From contig OZ240674.1 in the NCBI GenBank assembly GCA_965198795.1, positions 1,736,001 to 1,800,000 of the forward strand: a stretch of 64,000 nucleotides of DNA, in the 5' to 3' direction. How positions within the stretch are numbered: the first letter of the stretch is position 1; every line of letters starts with the position of its first letter. Shown here piece by piece: positions 1-8,603 of the stretch. A model generated the notes under the pieces. The model searched no databases and was not told the DNA's origin. It saw only the letters and a list, made by a program, of their open reading frames with translations. This stretch comes from G965198795 sp965198795 (lineage in GTDB: Bacteria; Pseudomonadota; Alphaproteobacteria; Rhodospirillales; Casp-alpha2). Both the position numbers and the translations under genes were made by a program.

Positions 1-180
1 CGCTCTGGCGCGGTCCTCGGCGGTGGGGCGCGTAAGCGCGCGGCGCTTGTCCTTCGGGGCCTAATACACGCCGATCAGGGGCGAACCCTGATTGATAAAA
101 CTCTTGACCGGCCGGGCCGAAGGTCCAAACCTCCCGGGTCTCGCATCGGTTCTTCCCCGCTTTGAAACAGAGGCCCCGTC

Positions 181-2136
181 ATGGACCAGCCGCTTTGGAC
201 GCCCACTCAAGCTCAGATCGATAACGCCGTCCTGACCAAGTTTTCGGGCTACGTCAACGAGAGATTTTCGGCCGGCGTCGAAAATTCCGACGACTTGCAC
301 GCGTTCTCGGTTGAGCGGATGGAGGATTTCTGGGTCGCCGTGCGCGATTACTTCAAGCTGAAGGCGGAAACATGGGGCGAACGGATTCTGATAGACGGCG
401 ACAAGATGCCGGGCGCCAGGTTCTTCCCGGACGCCAAACTGAATTATGCGGAAAATCTGCTGGTCGGGTCCGGCGGCGGGGACGCCATCGTCTTCAGGTC
501 CGAGACCGGCGCCACACGACGGATGAGTTGGGCGGAACTGCGTGCTGCGGTCTCGCGGCTTCAGCAATACCTAAAGGCCCAGGGCGTTGGCGAGGGTGAT
601 CGGGTGGCCGGATACCTTCCGAATTTCCCCGAAGCCGTCATCGCCATGCTGGCGGCGGCGTCCCTGGGGGCCGTCTGGTCCTCCACGTCGCCGGATTTCG
701 GCGTACAGGGCGTGCTGGACCGGTTCGGGCAAATCGGTCCCAAGGTTCTCTTCGTCACGGATGGTTATCACTACAACGGCAAATACCATGACATGACGGC
801 CCGCAACGCGGAAATCCTTGACCGGCTTCCCACCGTGCGGACCGTTGTCGTCGCACCATACAGCGGCGGCGCGCCCGCGCCCGGCGCGTCTAATCCGGCA
901 AACGCCGTATCCTTGGCGAGCGCGGTCAAGCCCTATGAGGCGAAGGCCGTCGAATATACCCGCGTTTCGGCTCAAGCCCCGCTCTACGTCATGTTCTCCA
1001 GCGGCACGACCGGGGCTCCGAAATGCATGGTTCATTCCGTGGGCGGCACCTTGCTCAAGCTGGCGACGGAGTACTATCTGCACAACGACCTGGGACCCGG
1101 GGACCGGTTGTTCTTCTTCACGACCTGCGGCTGGATGATGTGGAACTGGATGGCGGGCGCGCTGATGTGCGGCGCGACGCTGTTGCTGTTCGACGGCGCG
1201 CCCAGCTATCCGGAAATGGACGCGCTGTTCACCTTCGCCGATGAAGAGGGCATGACCTATTTCGGCACGTCGGCGAAGTTCATCGACGCGTTGATGAAGG
1301 CGGAAACGGCGCCCGCGGAAACCCACGACCTGTCGAGCCTGAAAATCATGGCCTCGACAGGATCGCCTTTGTCACCCGAGGGGTTTCGTTACGTTTATGA
1401 AAAAATAAAGAAAGACATTCACCTCGTGTCCTTCACCGGCGGGACGGACATCATGGGAATCTTCGCAGGCGGCGATCCGACCAAGCCCATGCGGGGCGAG
1501 ATTCAGCGCGCGGCCTTCGGGATTGATTTGCGGTGTTTTAACGATGAAGGGGAGCCCGTGTTGCAGGAAAAGGGCGAGCTGGTCTGCTGCAAACCGTTCC
1601 CGTCCATGCCGGTCGAGTTCCTGAACGATCCGGATGGGGCGCGCTACCGGAGCGCCTATTTCGAGCGGTTCCCGAATATCTGGACCCATGGCGATTACAT
1701 GGAGATCACCGAACATGGCGGCGTCGTCATGTATGGGCGCTCCGACGCCACGCTCAATCCCGGGGGCGTGCGGATCGGCACGGCCGAGATCTATCGCCAG
1801 GTTGAGAGGCTGGATGAGGTGATCGAAAGCCTGGTCATTGGCCAGGACTGGGATAACGATGTCCGGGTGGTCCTTTTCGTTCGTCTGGCGGACGGCGTGA
1901 CGCTGGATGAGGCCCTCGCCGGGAAAATCAAAACCCATGTGCGGACGAACTGCACGCCCCGGCATATGCCGGCGAAGGTCGTTGCGGTGACGGATATTCC
2001 GCGCACGAAATCAGGCAAGATCACGGAGCTCGCCGTGCGTGACGTGGTTCATGGCCGCGCCGTCAAAAACAAAGAGGCGCTGGCGAACCCGGAGGCGTTG
2101 AAGCTCTACGAGAACCTGGCCGAGTTGCGGTCTTAA
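181..2136 (+). CDS. aacS: acetoacetyl-CoA synthetase
   Basis: ATP-dependent ligase that converts acetoacetate and CoA to acetoacetyl-CoA, feeding ketone-body or polyhydroxybutyrate carbon into central metabolism. The 651-residue product has the usual length of the family and is an ANL-superfamily enzyme. The adenylation P-loop SSGTTGAPK is at residues 273-281, followed by a GGTD motif, the hinge-region GRSDATLNPGGVRIG and the C-terminal PRTKSGKITE segment that carries the catalytic lysine. The N-terminal extension typical of acetoacetyl/acetyl-CoA synthetases is present (W at residue 6; WVAVRDYF near residue 50). The ATG follows a purine-rich stretch (gaaacagagg). No gene partner lies on the same strand, so it is probably monocistronic. 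The long reading frames antisense to it are codon-bias shadows. Confidence 0.93.
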   Translation: MDQPLWTPTQAQIDNAVLTKFSGYVNERFSAGVENSDDLHAFSVERMEDFWVAVRDYFKLKAETWGERILIDGDKMPGARFFPDAKLNYAENLLVGSGGGDAIVFRSETGATRRMSWAELRAAVSRLQQYLKAQGVGEGDRVAGYLPNFPEAVIAMLAAASLGAVWSSTSPDFGVQGVLDRFGQIGPKVLFVTDGYHYNGKYHDMTARNAEILDRLPTVRTVVVAPYSGGAPAPGASNPANAVSLASAVKPYEAKAVEYTRVSAQAPLYVMFSSGTTGAPKCMVHSVGGTLLKLATEYYLHNDLGPGDRLFFFTTCGWMMWNWMAGALMCGATLLLFDGAPSYPEMDALFTFADEEGMTYFGTSAKFIDALMKAETAPAETHDLSSLKIMASTGSPLSPEGFRYVYEKIKKDIHLVSFTGGTDIMGIFAGGDPTKPMRGEIQRAAFGIDLRCFNDEGEPVLQEKGELVCCKPFPSMPVEFLNDPDGARYRSAYFERFPNIWTHGDYMEITEHGGVVMYGRSDATLNPGGVRIGTAEIYRQVERLDEVIESLVIGQDWDNDVRVVLFVRLADGVTLDEALAGKIKTHVRTNCTPRHMPAKVVAVTDIPRTKSGKITELAVRDVVHGRAVKNKEALANPEALKLYENLAELRS

Positions 2137-2191
2137 GAGCGCCTGTACGCCGTTCCGCCGTTCCGGCGTTCGCCGGGGCGGCCATGTGGTT

Positions 2192-3034
2192 TTATCGCCC
2201 GGTTCCCAATAGAAACCTGTTCCCCGAAGTCTCGCCCCAGGCTTCCAGAAAAGCGCCCAGATGCGGGCGTTCCGCCGTCTCCGCCTCGATATAGGTGATC
2301 ACGCCGGCGACTGCGGCGTCGTGGGCGGCGATGTCCATGACGCCGCGGTGAAGTTGCCAGCGGAGGTAGACGAGGTAAGTGTTCAAAACGTCCGTTTCGC
2401 AATAGTCACGAATTTCGGAGAGCTGTCCGGCGTCGAACATGGGCGCAACTTTCGAGCCGTCCGCGCCGAACTTCCCGGGCAGGCCGAGGACGGCGCAGAC
2501 CTCGTTCAGCCTTACGCGCGCGGACGCCCCGAAATCGCTGAGGGCTTCAATCAGATCGCAATGCCAATCAAGGGCGTAGCGGGAGGTGTAATGTTCCCAT
2601 TTGTTGACGGCGAGGTTGAGCGTGGGGGATGAGATTCCGTGCGCCATGGCCCGGTACTTCAAGACCGGCAGGTCGAAGCCCCGGCCATTGAAGCTGACCA
2701 AACGCGGTTTGAACCGCTCGAAGTAGGCGAAAAACCCCCGCAGCAGGCGCTTCTCGTCGTACGGATCCTCGCCGCCTGAACGCAGTTCCCGCAAATGATA
2801 GGTCTCGACCCCGTCATTTCGTTCTATTTCAGCCGCGAGGAACGAGATCGCCACGACTTTGTGAAACGGTTGCCGGAGGAAGGCGTTTTTCCCGCCCGTC
2901 ACTTCCAGATGGTAATCCTCCAGCGCCTGGCGCCGGGCCTTGACGTCCGGGTCGTCAAGGCCCGTAAGGTTCGCCGCCGCGTCCGTGTCCGGCACGGTTT
3001 CGATATCAAGGACGAAGAGGTTTTGGTGCGGCAT
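2192..3034 (-). CDS. predicted 3'-5' exonuclease of the PolB-like family
   Basis: A 280-residue DEDD-type exonuclease related to the proofreading domain of family B DNA polymerases (the PF10108-type family). Three exonuclease motifs are visible: FVLDIETVPD at the N-terminus (Exo I, DxE), VSFNGRGFDLPVLK in the middle (Exo II) and YCETDVLNTYLVY near the C-terminus (Exo III, YxxxD). It acts presumably on single-stranded or mismatched 3' ends in the cytoplasm, but the physiological role of this family is not established. The frame stays open upstream. I chose the ATG at 3034 because the protein begins there with MPHQNLFVLDIE, as in homologues, and the upstream residues would lie antisense to ybaB. 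It converges on aacS and diverges from ybaB-recR with only about 55 bp between starts. Confidence 0.85.
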   Translation of the reverse strand: MPHQNLFVLDIETVPDTDAAANLTGLDDPDVKARRQALEDYHLEVTGGKNAFLRQPFHKVVAISFLAAEIERNDGVETYHLRELRSGGEDPYDEKRLLRGFFAYFERFKPRLVSFNGRGFDLPVLKYRAMAHGISSPTLNLAVNKWEHYTSRYALDWHCDLIEALSDFGASARVRLNEVCAVLGLPGKFGADGSKVAPMFDAGQLSEIRDYCETDVLNTYLVYLRWQLHRGVMDIAAHDAAVAGVITYIEAETAERPHLGAFLEAWGETSGNRFLLGTGR

Positions 3035-3089
3035 AAGCCTTGTTATACAAGGACTGACGTTTCGCACCACCCGGCTTTGGAGACAGACG

Positions 3090-3413
3090 TTGAAAAATCT
3101 CGGCAAGATGATGCAGCAGGCCCAGCAGATGCAGGCCAAGATGGCGGAAATGCGAACGGCCCTGGACTCCATGGAAGTCGAGGGCCAGTCCGGCGGCGGC
3201 ATGGTCACCGTCACCATGACCGGCAAGCATGAGGTGAGAGCGGTCAGGATCGACCCCAGCCTGATTTCGCCGGAGGACGCCGAAGTCCTGGAAGACCTGA
3301 TCGCCGCCGCCTGCAACGAGGCCAGCGGCAAGGTCGAGGACATGATGCGGGAAAAGGTCAAGGAAATGACCGGCGGCCTGGAACTGCCGCCCGGCATGTC
3401 GTTGCCGTTCTAG
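3090..3413 (+). CDS. ybaB: YbaB/EbfC nucleoid-associated protein
   Basis: Small DNA-binding protein of the YbaB/EbfC family, which forms tweezer-like dimers on DNA and nearly always sits beside recR. The 107-residue product has the family signature: KNLGKMMQQAQQMQAKM at the N-terminus, a Gly-rich turn (GQSGGGMVTVTM) and the C-terminal helix ending in GLELPPGMSLPF. I chose the TTG at 3090 rather than an upstream ATG: it gives the normal family length, and a GGAGAC ribosome-binding site lies about 6 bp upstream. It is 21 bp upstream of recR and surely co-transcribed. dnaX, the usual third member of this neighbourhood, is not identifiable upstream. Confidence 0.9.
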   Translation: MKNLGKMMQQAQQMQAKMAEMRTALDSMEVEGQSGGGMVTVTMTGKHEVRAVRIDPSLISPEDAEVLEDLIAAACNEASGKVEDMMREKVKEMTGGLELPPGMSLPF

Positions 3414-3434
3414 GCGCCGGGTCGGGCGTCCTTA

Positions 3435-4037
3435 ATGGCCATCGGCGAACTTGACGGTTTGACCCGGCTTTTGGCGAGGCTGCCGGGCCTGGGTCCGCGC
3501 TCCGCGCGCCGCGCCGTGCTGCATCTGATCAAGCGCCCCGACAGCTTGATGAGCCCGCTGGCGGACGCGCTGGAACGGGCGGCGCGAACGGTAAGGACGT
3601 GCGGCGTCTGCGGCAATCTTGACGCAGCGGACCCTTGCGGTATTTGTTCGAACCCGGAACGCGACCCTAAAACGCTGTGTGTGGTCGAGGACGTCGCCGA
3701 TCTTTGGGCCTTAGAGCGGACGGCCGGCTTTGGCGGGCGCTATCATGTTCTGGGAGGCGCGTTGTCCGCGCTGGACGGCGTGACGCCCGAGGACCTGCGG
3801 ATTCCGCAATTGGCGGCGCGGGTAAAAACGGATGGCGTCGAAGAAGTCATCCTGGCGACCAGCGCGACGCATGACGGTCAGACCACGGCCCACTATATCG
3901 CCGGGCGGCTTGACGGCGCGGATGTGAGGGTTTCCGGGCTCGCCCATGGCGTGCCGGTCGGGGGCGAGCTGGATTATCTGGATGACGGCACGCTGACCCA
4001 GGCGCTGCGCGCCCGGCGCCCGTTGGGAGACGGATAG
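3435..4037 (+). CDS. recR: recombination mediator RecR
   Basis: RecR acts with RecF and RecO to load RecA onto SSB-coated gapped DNA. The 200-residue protein has the expected architecture. The N-terminal helix-hairpin-helix contains LPGLGPRSARRAVLH. A four-cysteine zinc finger follows (C56, C59, C68, C71; CGVCGN...CGIC). The Toprim domain starts at CVVEDVADL, and the C-terminal GLAHGVPVGGELDYLDDGT segment carries the Walker-B-like region. The ATG is 21 bp downstream of ybaB. The stop is four bases before the GTG of the TPR gene, so the latter is probably translationally coupled. Confidence 0.96.
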   Translation: MAIGELDGLTRLLARLPGLGPRSARRAVLHLIKRPDSLMSPLADALERAARTVRTCGVCGNLDAADPCGICSNPERDPKTLCVVEDVADLWALERTAGFGGRYHVLGGALSALDGVTPEDLRIPQLAARVKTDGVEEVILATSATHDGQTTAHYIAGRLDGADVRVSGLAHGVPVGGELDYLDDGTLTQALRARRPLGDG

Positions 4038-4040
4038 GCC

Positions 4041-5795
4041 GTGAATATCTCACAGATCCTGCGAAAAGCCTTGGCGCTGCATCAGGCGGGCAAGCTGGAC
4101 GAGGCGGAGCCGCTCTACCGCAAAGCCGTGGCCAAAAAACCGGGGATGGTTGACGCCCACAACCTGCTGGGCGCGCTGCTTCAACAAAAGGGCGATTTGC
4201 CAGGCGCCGTGAGGCATACGGGACAGGCGGTCAGGATTGATCCGGCCTTTCACGCCGCCTGGGTTAATCATGGCAACGCGCTCCAGGCGTCGGGCGAGGT
4301 GGAGGCCGCCGTCAAGGCCTTTCGGACGGCGGATAGGCTGAAGCCCGGCGACGCGGACGTTTTGTCGAACCTGGCGAGCGCCTTGAATGACGCGGGCGAT
4401 CATGGGGCGGCGCTGGAGGCGGCGAACGGGGCCATCGCGGTGAACCCGGCGCACGGCGACGCTCACAACAACCGGGGCCTTGCGCGGATGCGGTCCGGGG
4501 AGTTGGAGGCGGCGCTCGCCGACTTTGACCGCTCCCTCGCCCTTGGAAGCGCGAAACCGGGGGACGTCGCCTATAACCGCGGTCACGCGCTGATGCGCCT
4601 CGCGCGTTTTGAAAAGGCGAGGACCGCTTACACGCAGGCCCTCGCCGCTGAGCGCGGCGACGCGGAACGCTGGTTCAACCTGGCCAACGCGCTGCACCAA
4701 CTGGACCGGCTGGACGAGGCGGTCCAGGCCTTCCGGAAAGCCATTGAGCTGCGCCCCGGCTTCGTCGCCGCGCAATGTAATCTGGCGAGCGCGCTGCAAG
4801 ACGGCGGCCGGACAGGCGACGCCATCGCATATCTGGACTCCGCCATCGAAACAGAACCGGACGCCCCGGACCTGCAGTGGAACCGGTCGCTTTCCCTGCT
4901 GCAAAACGGCGATATGAAAGCGGGTTTCGAGGCCTATGAGGTTCGTTGGCGAACGCCGTCGTTCCGGGATTATGAGCGCGCCTGGGACGCGCCCCGCTGG
5001 CGAGGCGGGGACGTGACGGGAAAGCGGGTGCTGGTCCATTGGGAACAAGGCTTTGGCGATGGTCTGATGTTCTGCCGCTATGTGCCGCTGCTGGCGGCCA
5101 GGGGCGCGACGGTTCTGGTCGAATGCCGCAAGGGCCTGAAGCGTTTGTTCGATACCCTGGAGGGGGCGGCGGAGGTGTTCGACCTGGGTGATCCGCCGCC
5201 CGCTCATAATCTTCAGGTTCCGATGATGTCGCTCCCTCATCTATTTGGAACGGACCTCGACACCGTGCCGGCGGGCGAGGCTTATTTGCGGGTTCCTCGC
5301 GGGACAACGACGGACAGCCGCGTTCATGAACCGGCGAAGCTGAAAGCGGGCCTCGTTTGGGCCGGCAGCCCGACCCGGAAAGACAACCATAAGCGCTCCA
5401 TTCCCCTGGAAGCTCTCGCCCCCTTGTTCGGCCTCGCCGGCGTCACCTATTTCAGCTTTCAAAAGGGCCCGTTCGAGGCCGAACTGGCCAACAGCGCCTT
5501 TAGAGACCGGATCGTCGATCTGGCGCCCTGCTTTGGCGATTTCGCCGACACCGCCGCCGCGCTGACGGCGATGGACGTCGTGGTTTCCGTCGATACGGGC
5601 GTTCTGCACCTGGCCGGCGCCTTGGGCGCGCCGGTCTTGGCCATGATGAGTCAGCCGACGGGGTTTTTCTGGATGAACGAACGCGCGGACAGTCCCTGGT
5701 ACCCGAACACGCGTCTTTTCCGTCAACCCAAACCCGGCGATTGGGAACCCGTTGTGGCGGGGGTCAAGAAGGCGCTGGAAGAGCGTCTCGCATAG
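4041..5795 (+). CDS. TPR protein with C-terminal glycosyltransferase-like domain
   Basis: A 584-residue protein. The first ~310 residues are about eight tetratricopeptide repeats (for example LDEAEPLYRKAVAKKPG, GEVEAAVKAFRTADRLKPG, LDEAVQAFRKAIELRPG). The last ~270 residues resemble the GT9/GT41-like domain often joined to TPRs in Proteobacteria: VLVHWEQGFGDGLMFCRYVPLL near residue 330, then a late SVDTGVLHLAGALG motif that is typical of the nucleotide-sugar-binding half. It may be a protein O-glycosyltransferase or a TPR scaffold; no acceptor can be inferred. The start is a GTG four bases after recR. No signal peptide is visible, so it is presumably cytoplasmic. Confidence 0.8.
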   Translation: MNISQILRKALALHQAGKLDEAEPLYRKAVAKKPGMVDAHNLLGALLQQKGDLPGAVRHTGQAVRIDPAFHAAWVNHGNALQASGEVEAAVKAFRTADRLKPGDADVLSNLASALNDAGDHGAALEAANGAIAVNPAHGDAHNNRGLARMRSGELEAALADFDRSLALGSAKPGDVAYNRGHALMRLARFEKARTAYTQALAAERGDAERWFNLANALHQLDRLDEAVQAFRKAIELRPGFVAAQCNLASALQDGGRTGDAIAYLDSAIETEPDAPDLQWNRSLSLLQNGDMKAGFEAYEVRWRTPSFRDYERAWDAPRWRGGDVTGKRVLVHWEQGFGDGLMFCRYVPLLAARGATVLVECRKGLKRLFDTLEGAAEVFDLGDPPPAHNLQVPMMSLPHLFGTDLDTVPAGEAYLRVPRGTTTDSRVHEPAKLKAGLVWAGSPTRKDNHKRSIPLEALAPLFGLAGVTYFSFQKGPFEAELANSAFRDRIVDLAPCFGDFADTAAALTAMDVVVSVDTGVLHLAGALGAPVLAMMSQPTGFFWMNERADSPWYPNTRLFRQPKPGDWEPVVAGVKKALEERLA

Positions 5796-6160
5796 AGGCC
5801 GCCCTTTCCGTGCGCCTTCCTCGTCACTCCCGCCCCCGCATCCGCCGCCTCCGCGCCCGTATCCCCCGCCTTCACCTTGTCGCCCCCGCGAAGGGGGGGT
5901 CCAAACCATCCTTCGTCACACATGAGCGACCGTCACGCATGAGCGGTTGCCGCGCATGAGCGGCCGTCACTCACGAATGAGCCGGAACGCGGGCCGCCCG
6001 GCTGGATTCCCGCCATTGGCTATTCCGAGGGGGGCGGGAATGACAAGGCCAAGGGTGCAAGAATGACACGGTAAGAGTGCGGGAACGGCAAAGTGAGTAC
6101 GAGAATGACAAAACAGGAGCGCAGGGAATGACGGGAACATGCCGCCGCGCCCGGCCCCGC
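5796..6160. repeat. intergenic region with a dispersed inverted-repeat element (copy R1)
   Basis: No gene is seen between the TPR gene and rmuC. From about 5878 to 6047 it holds a repeat: CATGAGCGACCGTCACGCAT-type modules, then CCGGCTGGATTCCCGCCATTGGC, ending in GGCGGGAATGACAA. The same sequence occurs in reverse complement at 9677-9820, with near-identity over long stretches (for example both contain the GGCTATTCCGA block, or its complement). Related copies occur at 19.5, 35.3, 44.5 and 54.8 kb. The ends (TCATTCCCGC / GCGGGAATGA) can form hairpins, so it could act as a bidirectional transcription stop between the two converging genes; that is inference. Confidence 0.75.
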
Positions 6161-7555
6161 TTAGAGGTCCGGCGCGCGAAGCGCGGCGCCGGCCTCCGGC
6201 GCCGGCAGCGCCTCGACGCCGCGAAGGTTGCGTTCGATGGCGCGGGTGCGGACCTCGGCCTGATCGATTTCCCTGGACGCTTGGTTGAGTTTGGTTTTCA
6301 CTTTTTCCAGGACGCCGCCGAATTTGCCGAATTCGGCCTTCACGGCGCCCAGGACCTCCCAAACTTCCGAGGACCGCTTCTGAATGGCCAGCGTCCGGAA
6401 ACCCATCTGAAGGCTGTTCAGCAGCGCGGTGAAGGTGGTGTGCCCGACGACGACAACGCGGTAATCCCGTTGCAGGGCGTCCACCAGTCCGGGGCGGCGG
6501 ACGACTTCCGCGTAAAGCCCCTCGGTCGGCAGATACATCAGCGCGAAATCGGTCGTCGCCGGGGGAACGACGTATTTATCCGAGATCGTCTTGGCGGCCT
6601 GTTTTACGGCGGCGTCCAGTTGTTTCCGGGCGGCTTCCATCGCGGCCGGGTCGCCGGCCTCGCCCGCGTCCACCAGGCGTTCGTAATCCTCCTTGGGGAA
6701 TTTGGCGTCGAGGGGCAGCAGCACGGGGCCGTCGCCTTCGTCCTTGCCAGGCAGTTTGATGGCGAACTCGACTCGTTCCGCCGAACCCTTTCTCACCTGG
6801 GCGTTCTCGACGTATTGATCCGGCGCCAGGACGTCCTCCAGAAGCGCGCCCAACTGCACTTCGCCCCAACCGCCGCGGGTTTTGACGTTGGTCAACACTT
6901 TCTTGAGGTCGCCCACGCCGGTGGCCAGGGTCTGCATTTCGCCCAGCCCCCGGTGCACCCGGTCCAACTGCTCGCCCACTTGCTTGAACGACTCGCCCAA
7001 CCGCTTTTCCAGGGTTCCCTGAAGCTTCTCGTCCACGGTCTGGCGCATCTGATCGAGTTTCTTGGCGTTATCCTCACGGACGCTGGTGAGACCGTCGGCG
7101 ATCGTTTTTTCGAGCTTCGCCTGCTCGTCCCGGAGCATCTGGCTGAGCGCGTCCGTGCTTTTCTGCTGCCGGTCGAGATTTTCGGACAGGCGGTTGGCGA
7201 AGACTTCCAGCTGCTTGCGCTGAGCGTCGGAAATGCCGGTCATGCGCCGGCTCAGCGCGCCGTCCAGGCGGTCGAACCGTTCCGTCAACTCCGTCCTGAA
7301 ATCCGTCTGCTGTTTGCCCACCTCCTCGCGGTTCGCCCGAAGCTGATGATGCATGCCGCGCTCAAGCTTTTCGATATGGCTTTCCAGCACCTCGATTTTG
7401 CGCGCCATAGCGTCATTGGCGGCAAGCAGAGCCGGGTCCGTCCCGGCGCGTTTAGGGCGGAGCAGAATCACCGCCGCCAGCGCCGTCACCATCGCCAGCG
7501 TCAAACCGTCCAGGCCCAGCGTCCAGGCGTTCACGGGAATCGTATGAAGGTCCAT
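6161..7555 (-). CDS. rmuC: DNA recombination protein RmuC
   Basis: RmuC-family protein, genetically linked to limiting recombination between inverted repeats and thought to be a membrane-anchored nuclease-like protein. The 464-residue product has an N-terminal transmembrane helix (about residues 15-34), a long heptad-rich coiled coil (about 45-215) and the RmuC domain (about 215-420). Hallmarks of that domain are KTRGGWGEVQL, LDAKFPKEDYERL, FALMYLPTEGLYAEV and the C-terminal GKFGGVLEKVKTKLNQA. Length and order match the family. The start ATG at 7555 has no competing upstream codon in a good context. It is transcribed divergently from def. Confidence 0.93.
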   Translation of the reverse strand: MDLHTIPVNAWTLGLDGLTLAMVTALAAVILLRPKRAGTDPALLAANDAMARKIEVLESHIEKLERGMHHQLRANREEVGKQQTDFRTELTERFDRLDGALSRRMTGISDAQRKQLEVFANRLSENLDRQQKSTDALSQMLRDEQAKLEKTIADGLTSVREDNAKKLDQMRQTVDEKLQGTLEKRLGESFKQVGEQLDRVHRGLGEMQTLATGVGDLKKVLTNVKTRGGWGEVQLGALLEDVLAPDQYVENAQVRKGSAERVEFAIKLPGKDEGDGPVLLPLDAKFPKEDYERLVDAGEAGDPAAMEAARKQLDAAVKQAAKTISDKYVVPPATTDFALMYLPTEGLYAEVVRRPGLVDALQRDYRVVVVGHTTFTALLNSLQMGFRTLAIQKRSSEVWEVLGAVKAEFGKFGGVLEKVKTKLNQASREIDQAEVRTRAIERNLRGVEALPAPEAGAALRAPDL

Positions 7556-7953
7556 CGGGGAATTCTCATTCTCGCCATTTTCGAAGTATGCTCATTGTCA
7601 ACAGTGCCGGAAACGGCGCGCGAGGTCACGCTTCCAAACGGCGCCGGAAAAACCAGGACGGTTGAAGCGCGTGAATTGTATAACGGTGATTGGCGCGTCG
7701 TGAGGGAATCCGCGAAATCGTTCCGGGACGGTCCAGCGGCCGGGCGGGCCGTGTCCATACAGGCCGGGGGCGGGGCGGTCTCAGGGCGTCACGTATAGGC
7801 GCCGTCCCGGGCGGAGCGCGCGGCGCACGGGATTCCGCCGCCCGCGCCCTGGCCATTCCCCGGCGATACCTTGACCCATGCCTTGACCATGGGGGCCGAT
7901 CCCCTTATCTCCCATCGTCTTACAGGCTGTTTCGAATAAGTGGAGACGCGTCC
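7556..7953. other. intergenic region between rmuC and def
   Basis: About 400 bp between two divergent genes. It presumably holds both promoters. I see no convincing -35/-10 pair, RNA gene or conserved small protein. The short frames in it have no recognisable motifs and no ribosome-binding site. Confidence 0.4.
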
Positions 7954-8484
7954 ATGGCGCTGCTGGAAATCCTGGTCGCTCCCGATCCGCGCTTAAAGAA
8001 GAAAGCGGCGCCGGTCGCGAAAGTGGACGGCGGCGTCCGCGCCCTGATGGACGACATGCTGGAGACCATGTACGACGCCCGCGGCATCGGTCTCGCCGCG
8101 CCGCAGGTGGGCGTGCTGAAACGCGTCATCGTGGCCGATGTGGCGCGCGAGGATGAAGACGCCAATCCAATCACGCTCGCCAACCCCGAAATTATCAAAC
8201 GCTCGCCCGAGATGAATGTCCATGACGAGGGCTGCCTGTCCCTGCCGGAGCATTACGCCGAAGTGGAGCGCCCGGAAAAGGTGACGGTCCGCTATCTGGA
8301 TCGGGAAGGCGAGATTCGCGTTCTTGACGCCGGCGGCCTGCTCGCCACCTGCATTCAACACGAGATCGACCACCTGGAAGGCACGCTGTTCGTCGATCAT
8401 ATTTCGGGTTTGCGCCGGACCATGATCTTGAAGAAGCTGCAGAAGTTCAAGAAACAGCGGGCCAAGGAAAAGGCCGCAGTCTAA
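7954..8484 (+). CDS. def: peptide deformylase
   Basis: Metalloenzyme that removes the formyl group from the initiator methionine of nascent proteins. All three family motifs are present in the 176-residue product: GIGLAAPQVG (residues 44-53), EGCLS (92-96, metal-binding Cys) and QHEIDH (135-140, the HExxH metal site). The ATG at 7954 gives a normal N-terminus (MALLEILVAPDPRL) with a nearby GGAGA ribosome-binding site; the frame is open further upstream without coding character. It lies 119 bp upstream of fmt, the standard def-fmt pair. Confidence 0.96.
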   Translation: MALLEILVAPDPRLKKKAAPVAKVDGGVRALMDDMLETMYDARGIGLAAPQVGVLKRVIVADVAREDEDANPITLANPEIIKRSPEMNVHDEGCLSLPEHYAEVERPEKVTVRYLDREGEIRVLDAGGLLATCIQHEIDHLEGTLFVDHISGLRRTMILKKLQKFKKQRAKEKAAV

Positions 8485-8603
8485 AACCCTCCGCTTTCCC
8501 GGGCCCGGCGGCCGCAGACTCCCTCCTTATCTTCCGGGGCGGGCGGGAAAACGAAGGCTTCGCCCGGGTGGGGCGGGGGGACAGGTGTTGAGGGTTTGAA
8601 CGG

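Noticed and set aside
1..180. Possible end of an upstream gene (a plus-strand frame that stops at 62-64) and a 7-bp stem (74-80 / 86-92)
   Set aside because: Only 20 codons are visible with no recognisable family, and the hairpin is not followed by a T-run; not enough to call a gene or a terminator.
61..567. 168-codon minus-strand frame antisense to aacS
   Set aside because: It overlaps the unambiguous aacS gene in the antisense direction, has no known motif and is explained by GC-rich codon bias.
4050..5240. 396-codon minus-strand frame opposite the TPR gene
   Set aside because: Antisense shadow of TPR repeats; no ribosome-binding site or family.
6077..7798. 573-codon plus-strand frame opposite rmuC
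   Set aside because: A complete antisense shadow of a clear RmuC protein; its translation is His/Arg/Gly-rich with no motif.
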